DNA of 64,000 nucleotides from contig NZ_JANHOI010000003.1 of the NCBI RefSeq assembly GCF_026930205.1, forward strand, positions 150,923 through 214,922. Direction: 5' to 3'. Origin of the DNA: Bartonella sp. 220B. Its GTDB lineage: Bacteria > Pseudomonadota > Alphaproteobacteria > Rhizobiales > Rhizobiaceae. The notes beneath the pieces are model-generated. The model had not been told where the DNA came from. It saw only the letters and a program-made list of their open reading frames with translations, and did not search any database. The position numbers and the translations under genes were made by a program. Of this stretch, positions 19,282 to 28,925 are shown one piece after another. Numbering within the stretch: position 1 is the first letter of the stretch; every line of letters begins with the position of its first letter.

Positions 19282-20025
19282 TTAAAAAAAACCATCTGGA
19301 TTAATAGTAGACTGTAGCGGATCATACAGATGTGATTGTTGACTTAAAACTCTAGATGGAGCGTCATTACGTTGCAATACCACCACGCGCGCACCAACAG
19401 GAACACGATCATAAAGATCAATGATATCTTGATTAAGCAAACGAATACATCCGCTTGAAATAGCACGACCAATTGACCATGACTCGTGCGAACCATGAAT
19501 GCGGAAAAGTGTATCCTGTCCATTTTTGAAAAGGTAAAGCGCTCGTGCACCCAATGGATTATCAGGTCCTGGTGCCATTCCTTTTCCCAAATGACCATAA
19601 CGTTCTGGTTCTCGCGCCATCATTGCCGCAGTAGGAGCCCAATTTGGCCACCGGCGCTTGCGCTGCACAACCCCCTCACCTTCAAATGCCAGCCCTTCTT
19701 TACCAACCCCAATACCGTAACGCAAAGCTTTCCCATTTTTACCAATAAGGTAAAGGAAACACTCCTGAGTATCTATAACTAATGTCCCAGGTGGATAGGA
19801 CGTATAATAAAGCACTTCTTGACGCCAAAACTTCGGATCAATAGTCGAAAGATCGATAGCAGGTAATAAATAAGGCTCATTGGTTACAGGTCCGTACAAA
19901 GACTGCATTTCTGCTGGAATATATCGAACTTGTTGAGAAGAAACAAACGACATATCTGAATGACGTGTAGCACATCCAACCAAAGCCAAAGGCACTGCAA
20001 TTAAAAAAACACGACGAGATAACAC
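19282..20025 (-). CDS. L,D-transpeptidase lipoprotein (YkuD domain)
   Basis: This 247-residue exported enzyme probably makes 3-3 cross-links in peptidoglycan or attaches proteins to it. The N-terminus is a lipoprotein signal with lipobox LVGC at residues 15-18, so it should be anchored to a membrane in the periplasm. The YkuD catalytic motif is complete: FRIHGSHESWSIGRAISSGCIRLLNQDI around residues 170-197, with the nucleophilic Cys in SSGCIRL. It lies reversed between pth and ychF, which are usually adjacent or co-directional, so it looks inserted there. Confidence 0.92.
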   Translation of the reverse strand: MLSRRVFLIAVPLALVGCATRHSDMSFVSSQQVRYIPAEMQSLYGPVTNEPYLLPAIDLSTIDPKFWRQEVLYYTSYPPGTLVIDTQECFLYLIGKNGKALRYGIGVGKEGLAFEGEGVVQRKRRWPNWAPTAAMMAREPERYGHLGKGMAPGPDNPLGARALYLFKNGQDTLFRIHGSHESWSIGRAISSGCIRLLNQDIIDLYDRVPVGARVVVLQRNDAPSRVLSQQSHLYDPLQSTINPDGFF

Positions 20026-20310
20026 TCTTATATTTTCTCCAATTAACTCTTTATGTAGACTTGCATACTATGAAAAACTTAGCATATTGTTAACGTTAAT
20101 TTGAAATTTCCTTAAATTATGGGGAGAAAAAATCTTTAAACATGATAAAAAAGGCATTCCCCCTCTTCGAAATAGACTTTTTTCTTCTCTACAGCAACAG
20201 GAGACTATGACTCTTCTCAAAATGTGCTATAAAAACGCCAAAGACACCTTATCTTGACCATAAAATCAATAGAAATCTTGATCATAAAATGAATAGAAAA
20301 GAAGACGCTC

Positions 20311-21414
20311 ATGGGTTTTAAATGCGGTATTGTGGGATTACCTAATGTTGGTAAATCAACTCTTTTTAATGCATTAACGAAAACAGCTACAGCACAAGCT
20401 GCTAATTATCCTTTTTGTACAATCGAACCCAATACCGGTGAAGTCGCTGTTCCAGATTTGCGAATGGAAAAAATTGCATTTATCGCTGGTTCAAAAGAAA
20501 TTATTCCCACACGTATCAGCTTTGTTGATATTGCTGGACTCGTACGTGGTGCCTCAAAAGGCGAAGGTTTAGGCAATAAATTTTTGGCAAATATCCGTGA
20601 AGTTGATGCTATTATTCATGTTTTACGCTGTTTCCAAGATGATGATATTACCCATGTAGAAGGCCGCATTGATCCTGTTTCTGATGCCACAACAGTTGAA
20701 ACAGAACTTATGCTTGCAGATCTTGAAAGCTTAGAGCGACGAATCGTACAAATCCGTAAACGTGCAACCGGCAAAGAGAAAGAAGCTCTCACAATTCTCC
20801 CCATGATGGAAGCAGCATTAAATCTATTGCAGAAAGGAAGCCCTGTCCGGTTGCTCCTTAAAGAAATCTCTTCCGATGAATATCGCATCCTTGATAATTT
20901 AAATCTTTTAACTTCCAAACCTGTACTTTATGTCTGCAATGTGAGCGAAAATGACGCTGCTCATGGAAATAACTTTACCAAAATGGTTGAAAAAATGGCA
21001 ACAGAGCAAAATGCTCAAAGCATTATCATTTCTGCTGCTATCGAAGCTGAAATCACCCAACTTAATGATGCAGAAGCCTCAGAATATCTTCATGCTCTAG
21101 AGCTCTTTGAACCAAGTCTCAATCGCCTCATTCGCGCTGGCTATTCTTTGCTTGACTTGATTACTTATTTCACCTGTGGACCTAAAGAAACACGCGCTTG
21201 GACAATTACACGTGGTACTAAAGCGCCTCAAGCAGCTGGTGTGATCCACTCAGACTTTGAACGTGGCTTTATTCGCGCCCAAACAATCAGCTACGATGAT
21301 TATATTGCTCTGGGTGGAGAAAACGGCGCGAAAGAAGCGGGCAAAGCCCGTGATGAAGGCAAAGAATACATCGTACAAGATGGTGATATCATGCTGTTTA
21401 AACATAATACTTAA
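20311..21414 (+). CDS. ychF: Ribosome-binding ATPase YchF
   Basis: YchF is an Obg-family P-loop protein that prefers ATP and binds ribosomes; it is linked to stress control. The 367-residue length is normal. It has G1 GLPNVGKSTLFNALT at residue 8, G3 VDIAGLVRGASKGEGLGNKFL, the altered G4 NVSEND in place of NKxD that explains ATP use, a coiled-coil middle, and the C-terminal TGS-like domain ending DYIALGGENGAKEAGKARDEGKEYIVQDGD. There is no strong Shine-Dalgarno, though GAAAAGAAG lies upstream of the ATG. Confidence 0.97.
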   Translation: MGFKCGIVGLPNVGKSTLFNALTKTATAQAANYPFCTIEPNTGEVAVPDLRMEKIAFIAGSKEIIPTRISFVDIAGLVRGASKGEGLGNKFLANIREVDAIIHVLRCFQDDDITHVEGRIDPVSDATTVETELMLADLESLERRIVQIRKRATGKEKEALTILPMMEAALNLLQKGSPVRLLLKEISSDEYRILDNLNLLTSKPVLYVCNVSENDAAHGNNFTKMVEKMATEQNAQSIIISAAIEAEITQLNDAEASEYLHALELFEPSLNRLIRAGYSLLDLITYFTCGPKETRAWTITRGTKAPQAAGVIHSDFERGFIRAQTISYDDYIALGGENGAKEAGKARDEGKEYIVQDGDIMLFKHNT

Positions 21415-21493
21415 AACTCACCTCATCCTAATATTTCATCTTGAATGATATAATAATTTCACAGGGAAGCCTTGCTTTACGACCATAAAAAAC

Positions 21494-21536
21494 AATGCTG
21501 TCATATTTCATATTATGGCTTATGGCAGCACTGTTC
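21494..21536. terminator. Stem-loop between ychF and the PRC-barrel gene
   Basis: TGCTGTCATA and TATGGCAGCA pair over 10 bases with one G-T wobble. It lies between convergent genes, so a shared transcription end is plausible, though no long T-run follows on either strand. Confidence 0.4.
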
Positions 21537-21561
21537 TGTCACAAAAGAATGGAAATACAAA

Positions 21562-22002
21562 TCAGCGTGTCCAATGTCCTTCGTACTTAAATGTTGGAGC
21601 CTCTTTTAAAGAATCCTTTGTTGCATTAGTAATAAGCTTCCATTTGCCATAATCATTGATCATTTGGATTGTTTCTGGAGCAATAACCACATAACTTTCT
21701 CCTATCCCAAGGAAACCACCAACAGCAATAACAAATCCCGCAATGTTATTGTCACGCAAAATAATATCTTTTACTTCACCAATATTTTCATTTTCCACAT
21801 TGTATATATTTGCACCAATAAGGCTTGAAGCAACAAAATCAGTTGCTAAAGGTGTAACATAACGCACTGACATATCTGACCTTACCTGTACAATACCCGT
21901 CGAAGAAATCATTTCAGGTTCAGAAGGTACTGCAAAAGACTGCGCATACGCACTAGAAACCATCAAAACTGACATAAGAGTAGTACATGCAATTTTCTTC
22001 AT
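21562..22002 (-). CDS. Exported PRC-barrel domain protein
   Basis: This 146-residue protein has a signal peptide (MKKIACTTLMSVLMVSSAYAQS, cleavage after AYA). A PRC-barrel domain follows over roughly residues 52-125: SSLIGANIYNVENENIGEVKDIILRDNNIAGFVIAVGGFLGIGESYVVI. The domain is the adaptor fold known from photosynthetic reaction centre H subunits and RimM. Exported versions are frequent in Rhizobiales and have no agreed function. It follows the bc1 operon on the same strand only in the sense of proximity; a 110-base gap separates them. Confidence 0.85.
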   Translation of the reverse strand: MKKIACTTLMSVLMVSSAYAQSFAVPSEPEMISSTGIVQVRSDMSVRYVTPLATDFVASSLIGANIYNVENENIGEVKDIILRDNNIAGFVIAVGGFLGIGESYVVIAPETIQMINDYGKWKLITNATKDSLKEAPTFKYEGHWTR

Positions 22003-22113
22003 TTTAACATCTCCGTTTTCACTTTGCTTTCAATTTTATCAAACTCAATGCATCATAAACAGATTTGTTCCCTAGGCTCTTCCAAGATCAATATCTCTAA
22101 GCTTTTCTCCTTT

Positions 22114-22995
22114 TCAGTCTTTTTTTATCCTCTCTCCCAATTTGTCTTCTAAACAACGCCAGATACAGACTTTTAAAATATAAATCAGTCCTCCTAAAAT
22201 GATTAAAAATAAGATGACACGAAAACCCGTTTTTTTCCGAATTTCCATGTGGGGATCAGCAGCCCACATCAGAAAAGCAGAGACATCCCGTGCATATTGT
22301 TCAACTGTTTCCTGGACTTCATCCCCATAGGACACAACGCCATCATGTAATGGAGGCGCCATAGTTAAAGTATCGCTTGCAATAAAATAAGGATTATACC
22401 AATAACCTTCAGCAATTTTTGTATTTTCTGGTGCCTTTTGATATCCTGTTAACAGAGCTGTAATATAATCTGGACCCGCCGTATTGTAATGCATTAATAC
22501 ATCAGAAATAATAGCAGGAAATGGCAAAGATATGGCGCGCGCGCGCACCATCAACGAAAGATCTGGAGGATAAGCACCATTAAGAATAAATTTTTCTTCT
22601 TCTTCATTAGCAAAAGGGGAAGGAAAAGTGTCTGTTGCAATACCAGCACGTTTAAAAAATTTTCCTTCTCGATTAGGTCCATCGCTCACTTCATATTGCT
22701 TGGCGAAATCCTGAATCTGTTTTTGATCATAGCCTAACGCCTTTAAATCACGAAAAGCCACATATTTCAGCCCATGGCAACTGGAACAAACCTGTTTATA
22801 AACCTTTAACCCACGCCGCAGCTGTGCCTTATCATAAACTCCAAATGGTCCTGAAAAACTCCATTCTTGTTTTTTAGGAACGCGTAATGGGAAAGAAACA
22901 AACTCTTGCTCTTTATCAGAAACGTCACGCGCAACACTCTGAAAAGGAAGACTAACCACCGCTATAATAATCAATCCAATAAAAACATTCACCAT
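22114..22995 (-). CDS. petC: Cytochrome c1 of the bc1 complex
   Basis: Cytochrome c1 is the haem c subunit of respiratory complex III and passes electrons from the Rieske centre to cytochrome c. The 293-residue sequence has a signal peptide (about 1-22), the haem site CSSCHGLKYVAF near residue 71, the axial Met region (TMAPPLHDGVVSYGDE near 212) and a C-terminal membrane anchor (FRVILFLIILGGLIYILKVCIW). It is encoded as a separate gene, not fused to cytochrome b. Its start overlaps the petB stop by 7 bases. Confidence 0.95.
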   Translation of the reverse strand: MVNVFIGLIIIAVVSLPFQSVARDVSDKEQEFVSFPLRVPKKQEWSFSGPFGVYDKAQLRRGLKVYKQVCSSCHGLKYVAFRDLKALGYDQKQIQDFAKQYEVSDGPNREGKFFKRAGIATDTFPSPFANEEEEKFILNGAYPPDLSLMVRARAISLPFPAIISDVLMHYNTAGPDYITALLTGYQKAPENTKIAEGYWYNPYFIASDTLTMAPPLHDGVVSYGDEVQETVEQYARDVSAFLMWAADPHMEIRKKTGFRVILFLIILGGLIYILKVCIWRCLEDKLGERIKKD

Positions 22996-24245
22996 AATTT
23001 ACTTTTTCTTTGGTTCATATCTTCAGTAATTGAAGAAGGAAGAGAACGCCCCTTTTCAAAAATAGGAAGGATCGGCAAAACAACCAAAAAGAATATAAAA
23101 TAATAAGCGATTGCTAAGTACGTCCATAAAAAAGTGCTATCACTTATTTCTCTTGACCCTAACCAACCAAGAAAAAGAACATCAACAATAAATGCCCAAA
23201 AGAAAATTTTATAAAGAGGTCTATATCTTGCGGAGCATATTTTAGAACGATCTAACCATGGAACAAAAATCAGAACAAAAACTGAACTCACGACAAGAAG
23301 AACACCTAGAAAAGTTGATGAAAGAGCACCAATATTAAAAGTTATAGCACGCAGCATCGTATAAAAAGGTAGAAAATACCATTCCGGCACAACACGAAGA
23401 GGCGCTTTTAAAGGATCAGCAACGCTATAATTTTCAGCCTGTCCCATATAATCGGGCATATAAAACAAAAACCAAGCAAAAAAGATTAGAAAAACAATAA
23501 TAGCAAAAATATCTTTGATAAGCGCATAAGGTGCAAAAGGAACAATTTCCTTCTCGAATTGTATTGGAAGACCGGTCGGATTACCCTGTCCAACTTGGTG
23601 AAGTGCCCAAATATGCAGCCCAACAAGAAAAAGCAAAACAAATGACAAAAAATAATGAAAAACATAAAAACGGTTCAACGTCGGTTGTCCTACGCTATAA
23701 CCACCAAGAAGTGCCTCATGCAACCATGTCCCCATCAAAGGAATAGCTTTTACAAGTCCAACAACCACTGAAGCCGCAGAAACAGACATCATCCCCCAAA
23801 CCAGCACATAACCAAAAAATGCTGTTGCCATCATGATCATATAGATACAAATGCCCGTGATCCAAACCATTTCTCGCATATTCTTATAAGAACCATAATA
23901 AAGTCCACGTGCTAAATGGATATAAAGAGCAATAAAAAAGAACGAAGATCCTACACAATGCCATGGACGAAAAAGCCAACCAAACTGCCCCTCTCGTCTA
24001 AATCTTTCACCAGTTTCAAAAGCCAAATGAACATCTGGCACATAATGCAGCGCCAAGACAATACCAGTCAAAAGTTGTGATAAAAGCATAACGGTCAAAA
24101 TACCGCCAAATGTATAAAAATAATTCAGGTTACGGGGTACCGGAAAAATAACAAATGCATTATAAAAAAAACGGGGAAGAGGTAAACGCTTATCAAACCA
24201 ACGGGCAACAGCACTTTTAGGAATATAGGGAGAAAATTTGGTCAT
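22989..24245 (-). CDS. petB: Cytochrome b of the bc1 complex
   Basis: This is the 418-residue membrane core of complex III that binds two b haems and the quinol sites. The haem-ligand histidines lie in VLALHYVPDVHLAFETG/HCVGSSFFFIALYIHLARG and in NRFYVFHYFLSFVLLFLVGLHIWALHQVG. The Qo-site PEWY motif is in VVPEWYFLPFYTMLRAI near residue 287. Eight hydrophobic helices are apparent. It lies 4 bases after petA and overlaps petC by 7 bases, so the three genes form one operon in the usual order. Confidence 0.97.
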   Translation of the reverse strand: MTKFSPYIPKSAVARWFDKRLPLPRFFYNAFVIFPVPRNLNYFYTFGGILTVMLLSQLLTGIVLALHYVPDVHLAFETGERFRREGQFGWLFRPWHCVGSSFFFIALYIHLARGLYYGSYKNMREMVWITGICIYMIMMATAFFGYVLVWGMMSVSAASVVVGLVKAIPLMGTWLHEALLGGYSVGQPTLNRFYVFHYFLSFVLLFLVGLHIWALHQVGQGNPTGLPIQFEKEIVPFAPYALIKDIFAIIVFLIFFAWFLFYMPDYMGQAENYSVADPLKAPLRVVPEWYFLPFYTMLRAITFNIGALSSTFLGVLLVVSSVFVLIFVPWLDRSKICSARYRPLYKIFFWAFIVDVLFLGWLGSREISDSTFLWTYLAIAYYFIFFLVVLPILPIFEKGRSLPSSITEDMNQRKSKLW

Positions 24246-24249
24246 CCTC

Positions 24250-24798
24250 TTATCCTATTTTCAGCAAGGTATCGGAAAGAAAGCGATAAGGTGGAATAGC
24301 TAAATTATAGTTAGCTGGGCCTGAGCGCACTCTTCCAGCTGTATCATAAACAGATCCATGACATGGACACAACCACCCTCCAAATTTCCCTGATTGTCCA
24401 AGTGTTACACAACCTAGATGCGTACAAAGATTAATAATAATAAGCCAATTCTCACGCCCCTTCCCTGCTGAACGCGCGAAATCCGTCGCGTCTTCTTCAC
24501 TTTCAAGATTAGGATTGCGCGCTTGACGATCTCTCAGAATACTCAATTCGGTAGCACGCGCTTCAGCAATTTCTTTTGCGGTACGATTGCGAATAACGAC
24601 AGGCTGTCCACGCCACTTAACCGTCACCGACATGCCCTCTTCAATCCCCGAAAGATCCACCTCAACAGAAGAAGAAGCCAAAACGGACTCATATGGAGAC
24701 AGTTGACGAATAAACGTCCATGCAACGGCACCCAATCCAACCGCCCCTGTAAGACCTGTTACCAAAAACAGAAAATCGCGCCTTGTTTGCTCATTCAT
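24250..24798 (-). CDS. petA: Rieske iron-sulfur subunit of the bc1 complex
   Basis: This 182-residue Rieske protein takes one electron from quinol at the Qo site and hands it to cytochrome c1. The N-terminus has a twin-arginine-type motif (TRRDFLFLVTG) followed by one membrane anchor (GLTGAVGLGAVAWTFI). The 2Fe-2S cluster motifs CTHLGC and CPCHGS lie near residues 130 and 149, followed by GPANYNLAIPPY. It is the first gene of petABC on the minus strand; its promoter must lie in the long gap to the right. Confidence 0.97.
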   Translation of the reverse strand: MNEQTRRDFLFLVTGLTGAVGLGAVAWTFIRQLSPYESVLASSSVEVDLSGIEEGMSVTVKWRGQPVVIRNRTAKEIAEARATELSILRDRQARNPNLESEEDATDFARSAGKGRENWLIIINLCTHLGCVTLGQSGKFGGWLCPCHGSVYDTAGRVRSGPANYNLAIPPYRFLSDTLLKIG

Positions 24799-25627
24799 TA
24801 CCTTAACTAACGAGCTCCTTCTTCAAAATACTCTTTTACTATACCCTCCTCCATTGCACAATCCCTGATTATTCAATTCCCTAAACCATGAAAAAACCTA
24901 GAAAAAACTTTCTACTATTTTTGTAATCTATCTTCTCTTAGTAAAAAATTTTATGGCACCCATTCACCAAAATGCTGCTTACTCTTTCCTGTTTTTTCTA
25001 TTTTCTATCTTCCCTCCTCAAATGTAAGAAAATATCATCAAATATATTCTCTACTATCATCCGTTTATTGTAAAAATCAGCAATTCTTTTAATTCAAGCA
25101 GCGTTTTAACCATTCATTCTCAACTCAAAAGTCTTTGTTTTATAGGAAAAAATTACACTCCCCTTTTACAACCAAACTTCTACAAACAAGACACAAATTT
25201 TGCATTCAATGGAATGCTTCGTCGAAATCATAGAGTTTGGGTTTCATTGGATTGGTATGAGTAAAGGCGAATGCTTAATTTTAAATTGCTATTCCCCCAC
25301 ACGTTCTTTTAATGACCAATAAAGTTTTCGCTCTCATAAGCATTCACCCCATACAATAAAGTTGTACAAAGAAAATAGCCCAATATTCTAAAGAATCGAA
25401 CACATTTTTATAATGATTAACACCCCTATAGAAACGCATTAATTCTCGTTGTCATTCATTGATGATCATTCTGCACATCTCATAATAAACCCAGAAACAT
25501 AAGTTTTTCCTAAAATCCAAACCAAAATGGTCGTGAAAAGCAAAAACTCCACGCTTCTCAATTATATTTTTTAAATATGCAACAGAGCTTCTTTACAAAC
25601 GTAAAGAAAAAATCATACCTAGAGCAC
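24799..25627. promoter_or_regulatory. 829-base divergent spacer between petA and trmL
   Basis: No gene is recognisable. The region must contain the petABC promoter (minus) and that of trmL (plus). It includes a short palindrome ATTCTAAAGAAT near 25390 that embeds a GANTC site. Nothing else stands out. Confidence 0.45.
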
Positions 25628-26104
25628 ATGACACTTCACATCGCTCTTTTTCAACCTGATATTGCTGGTAATACTGGAACAATTTTGCGCCTTAGTGCTT
25701 GTTTTGGTTTACATGTACATATTATTGAACCAGCCGGCTTTAATCTGTCGGATCGCAACCTTAAGCGCGCAGGATTGGATTATCTCGAATATGCTTCTCT
25801 AGAAAGACATATGGATTGGCAACATTTTATGCACACCATGAAATCCTGTAACCGTCGTCTTTTGCTTTTAAGCACAAAAGCACAAACATGCTATACGCAA
25901 ATATGCTATCAGAAAAATGACGTTTTACTTTTTGGTCGTGAATCAGCAGGGGTTCCCGATTATGTTCATGAAACTGTTGATGCTGTATTGAAAATTCCCA
26001 TGCAACCCCATACGCGCTCTTTAAATCTCGCAATGAGCGTAGCTATGACGACAGGGGAAGCACTTCGCCAAATTGGTTATTATGAAAAAAGAGAAACTTT
26101 ATAA
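25628..26104 (+). CDS. trmL: tRNA (cytidine/uridine-34-2'-O)-methyltransferase TrmL
   Basis: This is a 158-residue SPOUT-fold methyltransferase that methylates the wobble ribose of some tRNA-Leu species. The three SPOUT motifs are visible: HIALFQPDIAGNTGTILRLSACFG at the N-terminus, DVLLFGRESAGVPDYVHE near residue 97 and IPMQPHTRSLNLAMSVAMTTGEALRQ near 124, forming the trefoil-knot SAM site. An ATG 17 codons upstream at 25577 would lengthen it, but family members start MTLHIALF-like, so I chose 25628. The ribosome binding site is weak in both cases. Confidence 0.93.
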   Translation: MTLHIALFQPDIAGNTGTILRLSACFGLHVHIIEPAGFNLSDRNLKRAGLDYLEYASLERHMDWQHFMHTMKSCNRRLLLLSTKAQTCYTQICYQKNDVLLFGRESAGVPDYVHETVDAVLKIPMQPHTRSLNLAMSVAMTTGEALRQIGYYEKRETL

Positions 26105-26405
26105 AAAAGATAAAAATCTTATCGCGCGATTCAATATACTGATAAAAATATCAATATTTGGTGGATAATAAGCGGTTTTTAAAAGAATGAAATCACCATA
26201 TTTCTATAATCTGAGAAGAGCATGAAAATCTTACACTTCTACTAGAATAATGACAAAACGCTTTTATAAATCATCAGAAAAACTACGAAGCGTTCAATAA
26301 GCTTAAAGCTTGTAATACTTCATTGCACTATTTTCACTACCAATCATCAAGACGCAAAAACCCTCTCCTCTAAAAATAACAAAAGCTTCTTTATAAGAAT
26401 CCCTA
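26105..26405. other. Spacer between trmL and the CCA-adding enzyme gene
   Basis: This is 301 AT-rich bases between convergent genes. I see nothing in it beyond the expected transcription ends. Confidence 0.45.
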
Positions 26406-27656
26406 TTACAAATTAATTTTTTCTAACAATGCATTACGATCCAATAAAAATCCACTTTCAATCCATATCATTTCCAGCTCTTTGAGCTTTTTTCCCAAAA
26501 GCACTCCTTTAGACACTCCTTTTTCCATCAAATCCTTGCCATTAACAGGAAAAGTGGGAACTTGCCAGTTTTGAGTAAGATGATAAAGCTTGGTATAATT
26601 TGCTTTTTGCAAAGCTTCCTCCCCGTCTAGAGCGTCGACATGTGCTGCTGCCATCCGCAAGGATAATTGATCCAAAACTGGCTGACGACCATGAAAATAA
26701 ATCAGTTTTTGTACCTCCGCCTCTGAACAGTTTTGGTTAATCATTTTTAACTCTGCCCATTCCTTCAATCGCGTTATTTCCTTATGAGAGAAACGCAAAC
26801 GCTGTGCCATTTCATGAAGGCGGATAGGATCAGGAGGGAGAAGACTTTCCAACCGTAACAAGGGATCGATTTTCCAACCAAGAGCTTGTTCTGCTTTTAC
26901 CAATGAGTGAATTGCATCAATGCCCCATTTTTCTGTTTCGGGAAAAATGCCTGTCAAAATTCCACTTTGACGCATCCATAAAAGAGCACGTGTTGGATCT
27001 GAAGCAGCGAGAAGTTTTTTCATCTCTGCCCAAATACGCTCAGAGGAAAGTTTTTGTAGACCTTCTTTTAAACTCACACATGCTTTCAATCCTTGCACAT
27101 CAGGACGTCCTGCTCCATACCAAGCAAAAAAGCGAAAAAACCGCAAAATACGTAAATAATCTTCACGAATACGATTTTCTGCAATACCGATAAAACGGAC
27201 TGTTCGGCTGGCAATATCATTCAATCCCCCCACATCATCATAAAGGTTGCCAACAGCATCACAATAAAGCGCATTAATTGTAAAATCGCGCCGTTCCGCA
27301 TCTTTTTGCCAATCACGACCGAATGCCACTTTTGCGTAACGACCATCCGTTTCAATATCAGAGCGAAGCGTTGTTACCTCATAAGAACACGAAGGAGAAA
27401 GCACCGTTACAGTACCAAATGCAATCCCTGTAGGAATGGTCTTAAATCCTGCTTCTTCTACACGCATTATAATCTGTTGTGGCAAACAGGTTGTGGCAAT
27501 ATCAATATCACTGATAGGTTGCCCTAGCAGCTGATTGCGTACAGCACCACCGACAATACGGGCCTCTTCACCATCTAAAGACAAAACATGAAGAAGTGTT
27601 TGGATATCACTATGCTGTAACCATTTAACTTGTTTGAAATTTTGTCTTCTATTCAC
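26406..27656 (-). CDS. CCA tRNA nucleotidyltransferase/poly(A) polymerase family
   Basis: This 416-residue class II nucleotidyltransferase adds or repairs the 3' CCA of tRNAs (or, less likely, polyadenylates RNA). The catalytic domain has VGGAVRNQLLGQPISDIDIATT near residue 39 with the metal-binding DxD. RRDFTINALYCDAVGNLYDDVGGLNDI near 123 and the RNA-binding RIREDYLRILRFFRF near 161 follow. The helical C-terminal part has no HD phosphohydrolase motif. Alphaproteobacterial CCA enzymes have this form. The 48-codon nucleotide loop after the DxD is intact. Confidence 0.93.
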   Translation of the reverse strand: MNRRQNFKQVKWLQHSDIQTLLHVLSLDGEEARIVGGAVRNQLLGQPISDIDIATTCLPQQIIMRVEEAGFKTIPTGIAFGTVTVLSPSCSYEVTTLRSDIETDGRYAKVAFGRDWQKDAERRDFTINALYCDAVGNLYDDVGGLNDIASRTVRFIGIAENRIREDYLRILRFFRFFAWYGAGRPDVQGLKACVSLKEGLQKLSSERIWAEMKKLLAASDPTRALLWMRQSGILTGIFPETEKWGIDAIHSLVKAEQALGWKIDPLLRLESLLPPDPIRLHEMAQRLRFSHKEITRLKEWAELKMINQNCSEAEVQKLIYFHGRQPVLDQLSLRMAAAHVDALDGEEALQKANYTKLYHLTQNWQVPTFPVNGKDLMEKGVSKGVLLGKKLKELEMIWIESGFLLDRNALLEKINL

Positions 27657-27893
27657 CCTTTAACCTTTCAAAAAATTGCTCTCATTGCCTTAAACAGATA
27701 TTCCCATGAGAATTTTCTAAGAGAGCCCTCAATGTATCTATTTATTTCCCCAAAAAAATAATTTGTATGTGAGAAGATGAAAAAACAACATAATACACTT
27801 CTTTTCTTCTCATTTTCTGTTACAAATTATAAAATATTCATTATCATACAGAAAAAATTACCGATTTTGCGATAAACGCCTTAAGGAAGCAAT

Positions 27894-28925
27894 ATGAGCC
27901 AATGTAATACATCATCCAATTCTCTTAAAAAGGTCAATATCAAGGATGAAGCCCAAGCGATCATTGATGATATTGATGCAGCCCATAAAGAATTGAACAT
28001 TTTGCAGCAAGAAATTGACAAAGTCATTTTTGGGCAAAATCATGTGATTGAATATGCTTTAACAGCTATTTTTGCTGGTGGACATGCTCTTCTTGTTGGC
28101 GCTCCAGGACTTGCTAAAACACGTCTTGTTCAAACTTTGGGGACAGTATTAGGACTTGATGAAAAACGCATCCAATTTACCCCAGATTTAATGCCTTCAG
28201 ACATTATCGGTTCTGAAATTATGGATTCAGATAAAGGTGGGAAACGTTCCTTCCGCTACGTTAAAGGTCCTATTTTTACCCAACTTCTTATGGCTGATGA
28301 AATCAATCGTGCCTCTCCGCGCACACAATCAGCTCTTTTACAAGCCATGCAGGAGTATCATGTCACCGTGGCTGGTACCCGTTATGATTTACCACAACCT
28401 TTTCATGTGCTTGCAACACAAAATCCTCTTGAACAAGAAGGAACCTACCCACTTCCTGAAGCACAACTGGACCGCTTTTTGATGCAAATTGATATTGACT
28501 ATCCTGATCTAACCACAGAACGGCGTATTATTTTAGAAACAACAAGAGATAAAAAGCAAAAAGCAAAACCGATTTTGTCAACAGAAAAACTACAAGAAAT
28601 TCAAAAGATCGTTCGTAAAATGCCCCTCTCAGAAACTGTTATAGAGGCCATTTTAAAGATTGTTCGTTTGTCCCGTCCTCATAAAGACAATACTCTTGCC
28701 AATACGTATGTTGCTTGGGGACCTGGCCCACGCGCTTCACAAGCACTTTCACTTTGTGTTCGTGCCCGAGCACTTTATTATGGGCGTTTAGCACCTTCAC
28801 TTGATGATGTTGAAGCATTAGCTTTTCCCGTATTACAACACCGCATGGCACTTAATTTTTCTGCACACACAGAAGATATCACCGTAAAAGATATTATTAA
28901 TAATCTCATGAAAGACGTTCTCTAA
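27894..28925 (+). CDS. MoxR-family AAA+ ATPase
   Basis: This is a 343-residue MoxR ATPase, a class thought to act as a chaperone for assembly of metal-containing or von Willebrand-domain proteins. Walker A is GAPGLAKTRLV near residue 66, Walker B LLMADEINRASPRTQSALLQAMQE near 123, sensor 1 VLATQNPLEQEGTYPLPEAQLDRF near 166, and a C-terminal lid follows. AAGGAAG precedes the ATG. It is the first of four genes that abut or overlap (28925/28926, then 4-base overlaps), a MoxR-DUF58-DUF4159-membrane-protein order kept in Rhizobiales. Client and role are unknown. Confidence 0.93.
   Translation: MSQCNTSSNSLKKVNIKDEAQAIIDDIDAAHKELNILQQEIDKVIFGQNHVIEYALTAIFAGGHALLVGAPGLAKTRLVQTLGTVLGLDEKRIQFTPDLMPSDIIGSEIMDSDKGGKRSFRYVKGPIFTQLLMADEINRASPRTQSALLQAMQEYHVTVAGTRYDLPQPFHVLATQNPLEQEGTYPLPEAQLDRFLMQIDIDYPDLTTERRIILETTRDKKQKAKPILSTEKLQEIQKIVRKMPLSETVIEAILKIVRLSRPHKDNTLANTYVAWGPGPRASQALSLCVRARALYYGRLAPSLDDVEALAFPVLQHRMALNFSAHTEDITVKDIINNLMKDVL

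Noticed and set aside
25385..25400. ATTCTAAAGAAT near trmL as an Irr/ICE box for petABC
   Set aside because: Only half of the motif fits, it lies about 600 bases from petA, and the site doubles as a GANTC sequence; too weak.
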